Below are positions 5,018-6,899 of a stretch of 6,899 bases of DNA, piece by piece. The position numbers were made by a program, and so were the translations under genes. The stretch is from positions 1 to 6,899 of the forward strand of contig CALBHI010000207.1 of NCBI GenBank assembly GCA_937894535.1, in the 5' to 3' direction. Origin of the DNA: an uncultured Verrucomicrobiota bacterium (GTDB lineage: Bacteria > Verrucomicrobiota > Kiritimatiellia > CAIVKH01). The notes below the pieces were generated by a model. The model was not told the DNA's origin. It ran no database searches and saw only the letters and a list, made by a program, of their open reading frames with translations. Every line of letters begins with the position of its first letter. Positions within the stretch are counted from its first letter, which is position 1.

Positions 5018-6427
5018 TTACTCGACGGTTTCCATCAGGATGGTGTCGATCAATTGGCCACCGATGTTGATCTCGGTGACGGCCACGACGTGGCTGCCCG
5101 GTTTGACCAGGCCCTGTTGCTTCAGGGTCACGATGGCGCGCTCGAAGTTCTTCGCCGGGTCCTGCTCGAAGGCCATCATGTAGGGGCGGATGCCCCAGTT
5201 CAGGGTGAGCTGGTTCAGCAGTTTCGGGTTGTCGGTGAACGCGTACAGGGGCGTGTGGATCGGGCGCAGCCAGGCCGCGTTGCGGGCCATGTTGCCGGTG
5301 CGGGTGAAGACGACGAGCGCCTCCGCGCCGACTTCCTGGGCCATGACGTTCGCGGCTTTCACCATCTTGGCGCCGAGGCTGTCCATGCGGGCCATTTCGG
5401 CGTAGTTCGCGCCGCCGCTGCGTTCGACGCGCTGGGCGATGCGGTCCATGATCTCGATGCATTTCACCGGGTACTTGCCGACCGAGGTCTCGCCGGAGAG
5501 CATGATCGCGTCGGCCTGCTCGAACACCGCGTTCGAGACGTCGGTGATCTCGGCGCGGGTCGGGGACGGGTTCTCGATCATCGATTCGAGCATGTGGGTG
5601 GCCACGATTACCGGCTTGCCGCGGATGATGCAGCTCTTGACGATGCGGCGCTGGATGATCGGAAGTTCCTCGTAGGGAACCTCGATGCCGAGGTCGCCGC
5701 GGGCGACCATGATGCCGTCGGCCTCGTCGATGATGGCAATGAGGTTGCGCACGCCTTCCTGGTCCTCGAGTTTGGCGATGACCTTTTGATGGGCACGGCG
5801 GTAGTCGAGGATCGCCTTCAGCTTCATCACATCCTCGGCCTCGCGGCAGAAGGACATGGCGATGAAATCCACGCCGATCTCGATGCCGAGTTCGACGTCG
5901 GTGATATCCTTTTCGGTCAGCGCGGGAAGGTTGACCCGGACGCCGGGGAGGTTGATGTGGCGGCGGCTGCCCAGCGTGCCCTGGGTCAGGACCTCGCACT
6001 TGAGCTGGTTACGTTTCTTCTCGAGGACCTTCAATTGGATGGTGCCGTTGTCGACGAGGACGACGTCGCCGACCTTGATATCATCGACGAGGTCGTCGTA
6101 GTTGACGTCCACGGAGTGTTGCTCTTCCGACACTTCGCCGCGCACGGTCAGGGCGATGGTCTCGCCGGGCTTGAGGTCGAGCGCGACCTTCACTTCGCCG
6201 GTGCGGATGGCCGGACCCTGCAGGTCCATCAGCACCCCGACGCGGCGGCCGATCTTGTCGGCGGCGGCGCGGACGCGCTGGCAGGTTTCCCGGGCCTGGT
6301 CGGCCGAGGCATGGCTCATGTTGATGCGGGCGATGTCCATGCCCGCGGAAATCAGCTTTTCCAGGTTTTCCGGCGACCAGGTGGCCGGCCCGATGGTTGC
6401 GATGATCTTGGTGCGTCGTGCGTGCAT
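5018..6427 (-). CDS. pyk: Pyruvate kinase
   Basis: This 469-residue enzyme transfers phosphate from phosphoenolpyruvate to ADP, giving pyruvate and ATP in the last step of glycolysis; it is cytosolic and usually tetrameric. The length is standard. The N-terminal TKIIATIGPAT (6-16) and GMDIARINMSH (29-39) carry Arg34, Asn36 and Ser38. The B-domain cap is about 77-165. The active-site block IAKLEDQEGV holds Lys219 and Glu221, and GDLG holds the metal-ligand Asp245. VATHMLESM replaces the usual TQMLESM Gln with His. The C-terminal regulatory domain is about 350-469, and there is no extra C-terminal PEP-utiliser domain. MDLQGPAIRTG (67-77) resembles the E. coli PykA type, but Ala73 stands where Glu (K+-dependent) or Lys (K+-independent) is normal. 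The ATG at 6427 follows a weak GGGA site and is the first start after an in-frame TGA. It is the first gene of the operon with the membrane protein and hydrolase. Confidence 0.97.
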   Translation of the reverse strand: MHARRTKIIATIGPATWSPENLEKLISAGMDIARINMSHASADQARETCQRVRAAADKIGRRVGVLMDLQGPAIRTGEVKVALDLKPGETIALTVRGEVSEEQHSVDVNYDDLVDDIKVGDVVLVDNGTIQLKVLEKKRNQLKCEVLTQGTLGSRRHINLPGVRVNLPALTEKDITDVELGIEIGVDFIAMSFCREAEDVMKLKAILDYRRAHQKVIAKLEDQEGVRNLIAIIDEADGIMVARGDLGIEVPYEELPIIQRRIVKSCIIRGKPVIVATHMLESMIENPSPTRAEITDVSNAVFEQADAIMLSGETSVGKYPVKCIEIMDRIAQRVERSGGANYAEMARMDSLGAKMVKAANVMAQEVGAEALVVFTRTGNMARNAAWLRPIHTPLYAFTDNPKLLNQLTLNWGIRPYMMAFEQDPAKNFERAIVTLKQQGLVKPGSHVVAVTEINIGGQLIDTILMETVE

Positions 6428-6510
6428 AAAGGTTTTTCCCGCACGTACTCATAAACGCACCCGGCCCGGAATACAAATCCCGAATTGGCAGGAAATGGTT
6501 AGCCGGGGTC

Positions 6511-6530
6511 GCCGGACGGGGCGTTCCGGC
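6511..6530 (-). terminator. Hairpin between receiver gene and pyk, possible weak terminator
   Basis: GCCGGA (6511-6516) and TCCGGC (6525-6530) form a perfect 6-bp stem with an 8-base loop, 28 bases downstream of the receiver-gene stop on the minus strand. Outer arms GGTTA (6497-6501) and TAACC (6537-6541) could extend an interrupted structure. No T-run follows, so it is not a classical intrinsic terminator. The rest of 6428-6558 must contain the pyk promoter, but I see no convincing -35/-10 pair. Confidence 0.3.
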
Positions 6531-6558
6531 TGGCTGTAACCGGGGGATCGAGCGGCGT

Positions 6559-6899
6559 TTAGCCGCGCTGGGCGATGGCGTCGAGCAGGCGGGGGCCGTC
6601 GAGGATGGCGATGTAGGGGATCAGGTTTTCCTGCGTGGCCAGCACGTAGTCGGTCAGCTCCTTGCGCACCACGGCCTGCAGGTCGGCGGGTTGCCAGGGT
6701 TTGGCGATGTAGTGGTTCAGGCGGGCCTGGTTTACGGCGCGTACGGTATCGTCGAGACCGGCCTGGCCGGTGATCAGCACCTTGCGGGTGGCCCGGTAGG
6801 CGGGGTTGTTCTGGAGGTCGATCAGGAAATCCACGCCGCGTTTGCCGGGCAGGAGGTGGCCGCAGAGCACGAGGCCGACCGGTTCCTCGTCGACCGCCA
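6559..6899 (-). CDS. Response-regulator receiver-domain protein, C-terminal part (5' end outside window)
   Basis: The frame is open from the right edge to TAA at 6559-6561, leaving 112 residues. The visible part begins around strand 3 of a CheY-like receiver: VGLVLCGHLLPGKRGVDFL (7-25), then VLITGQAG with the conserved switch Thr43, and YIAKPW with the conserved Lys66-Pro67. The LTGxA...TVRAVNQARLNHYIAKPW pattern is the type found in receivers attached to HD-GYP or sensory output modules. After the receiver comes only a short helical tail (about 70-112, ending LLDAIAQRG), so any output domain must lie N-terminal or be missing. The phospho-acceptor position, four residues before Pro17, is Gly13 (codon GGC at 6859-6861) instead of Asp, so the domain may not be phosphorylated. 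The start and N-terminal acidic residues lie outside the window. Confidence 0.82.
   Translation of the reverse strand, partial: AVDEEPVGLVLCGHLLPGKRGVDFLIDLQNNPAYRATRKVLITGQAGLDDTVRAVNQARLNHYIAKPWQPADLQAVVRKELTDYVLATQENLIPYIAILDGPRLLDAIAQRG

Noticed and set aside
5010..5999. Upstream extension of the membrane-protein frame by 330 codons through pyk
   Set aside because: The extension is Arg/His/Pro-rich, overlaps pyk out of frame and has no family match; the ATG at 5009 directly after the pyk stop starts sequence typical of a membrane protein.
4973..6454. 493-codon open frame on the + strand opposite pyruvate kinase
   Set aside because: Its sequence is rich in Val, Asp, Gly, Ala and His with no recognisable family, and it mirrors the pyk codons; this is the common antisense shadow of a GC-rich gene.
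6081..6476. Alternative minus-strand frame starting at the ATG 6476 upstream of pyk
   Set aside because: Translation is Arg/Pro/His-rich and overlaps the start of pyk in another frame; no family features.

Overview
The window is GC-rich bacterial DNA. Its gene style (SmtA-type metallothionein, a chromosomal-type VapB antitoxin, a DUF1826 protein, a pyruvate kinase followed by a GT-C-like membrane protein) fits a Gram-negative, environmental, chromosomal locus. Verrucomicrobiota (Opitutales-like) is my best guess. That guess rests on overall protein flavour and no marker gene, so treat it as weak.

Left block (1-991, + strand): a metal-homeostasis cassette. It starts with the 3' part of a DUF1826 gene, a family linked to zinc homeostasis, cut by the window edge. 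A short AT-rich operator/promoter region with two overlapping inverted repeats follows. Next comes an ArsR/SmtB-type metal-sensing repressor whose stop codon overlaps the start of an SmtA-type metallothionein (9 Cys, 3 His). Regulator and buffer protein are therefore one translationally coupled unit. Metal binding would release the repressor and raise production of both proteins, a negative feedback loop.

Middle block (1093-1439, - strand): a broken toxin-antitoxin module. An apparently intact VapB-like antitoxin overlaps by 4 nt (ATGA) a 34-residue remnant that keeps only the C-terminal end of a VapC/PIN toxin.

Right block (1549-6427, - strand): pyruvate kinase, a large multi-pass GT-C-like membrane protein and an alpha/beta hydrolase, separated by 8 nt and 2 nt, so almost certainly one operon. 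Pyruvate kinase is glycolytic. The two following genes look like envelope or small-molecule enzymes whose link to glycolysis is unclear.

Right edge (6559-6899, - strand): the C-terminal part of a receiver-domain protein, cut by the window edge, in which the usual phospho-acceptor Asp appears to be Gly.

No rRNA, tRNA, CRISPR array, insertion sequence or phage gene is visible. The longest stretches without a gene are about 100-131 bases.
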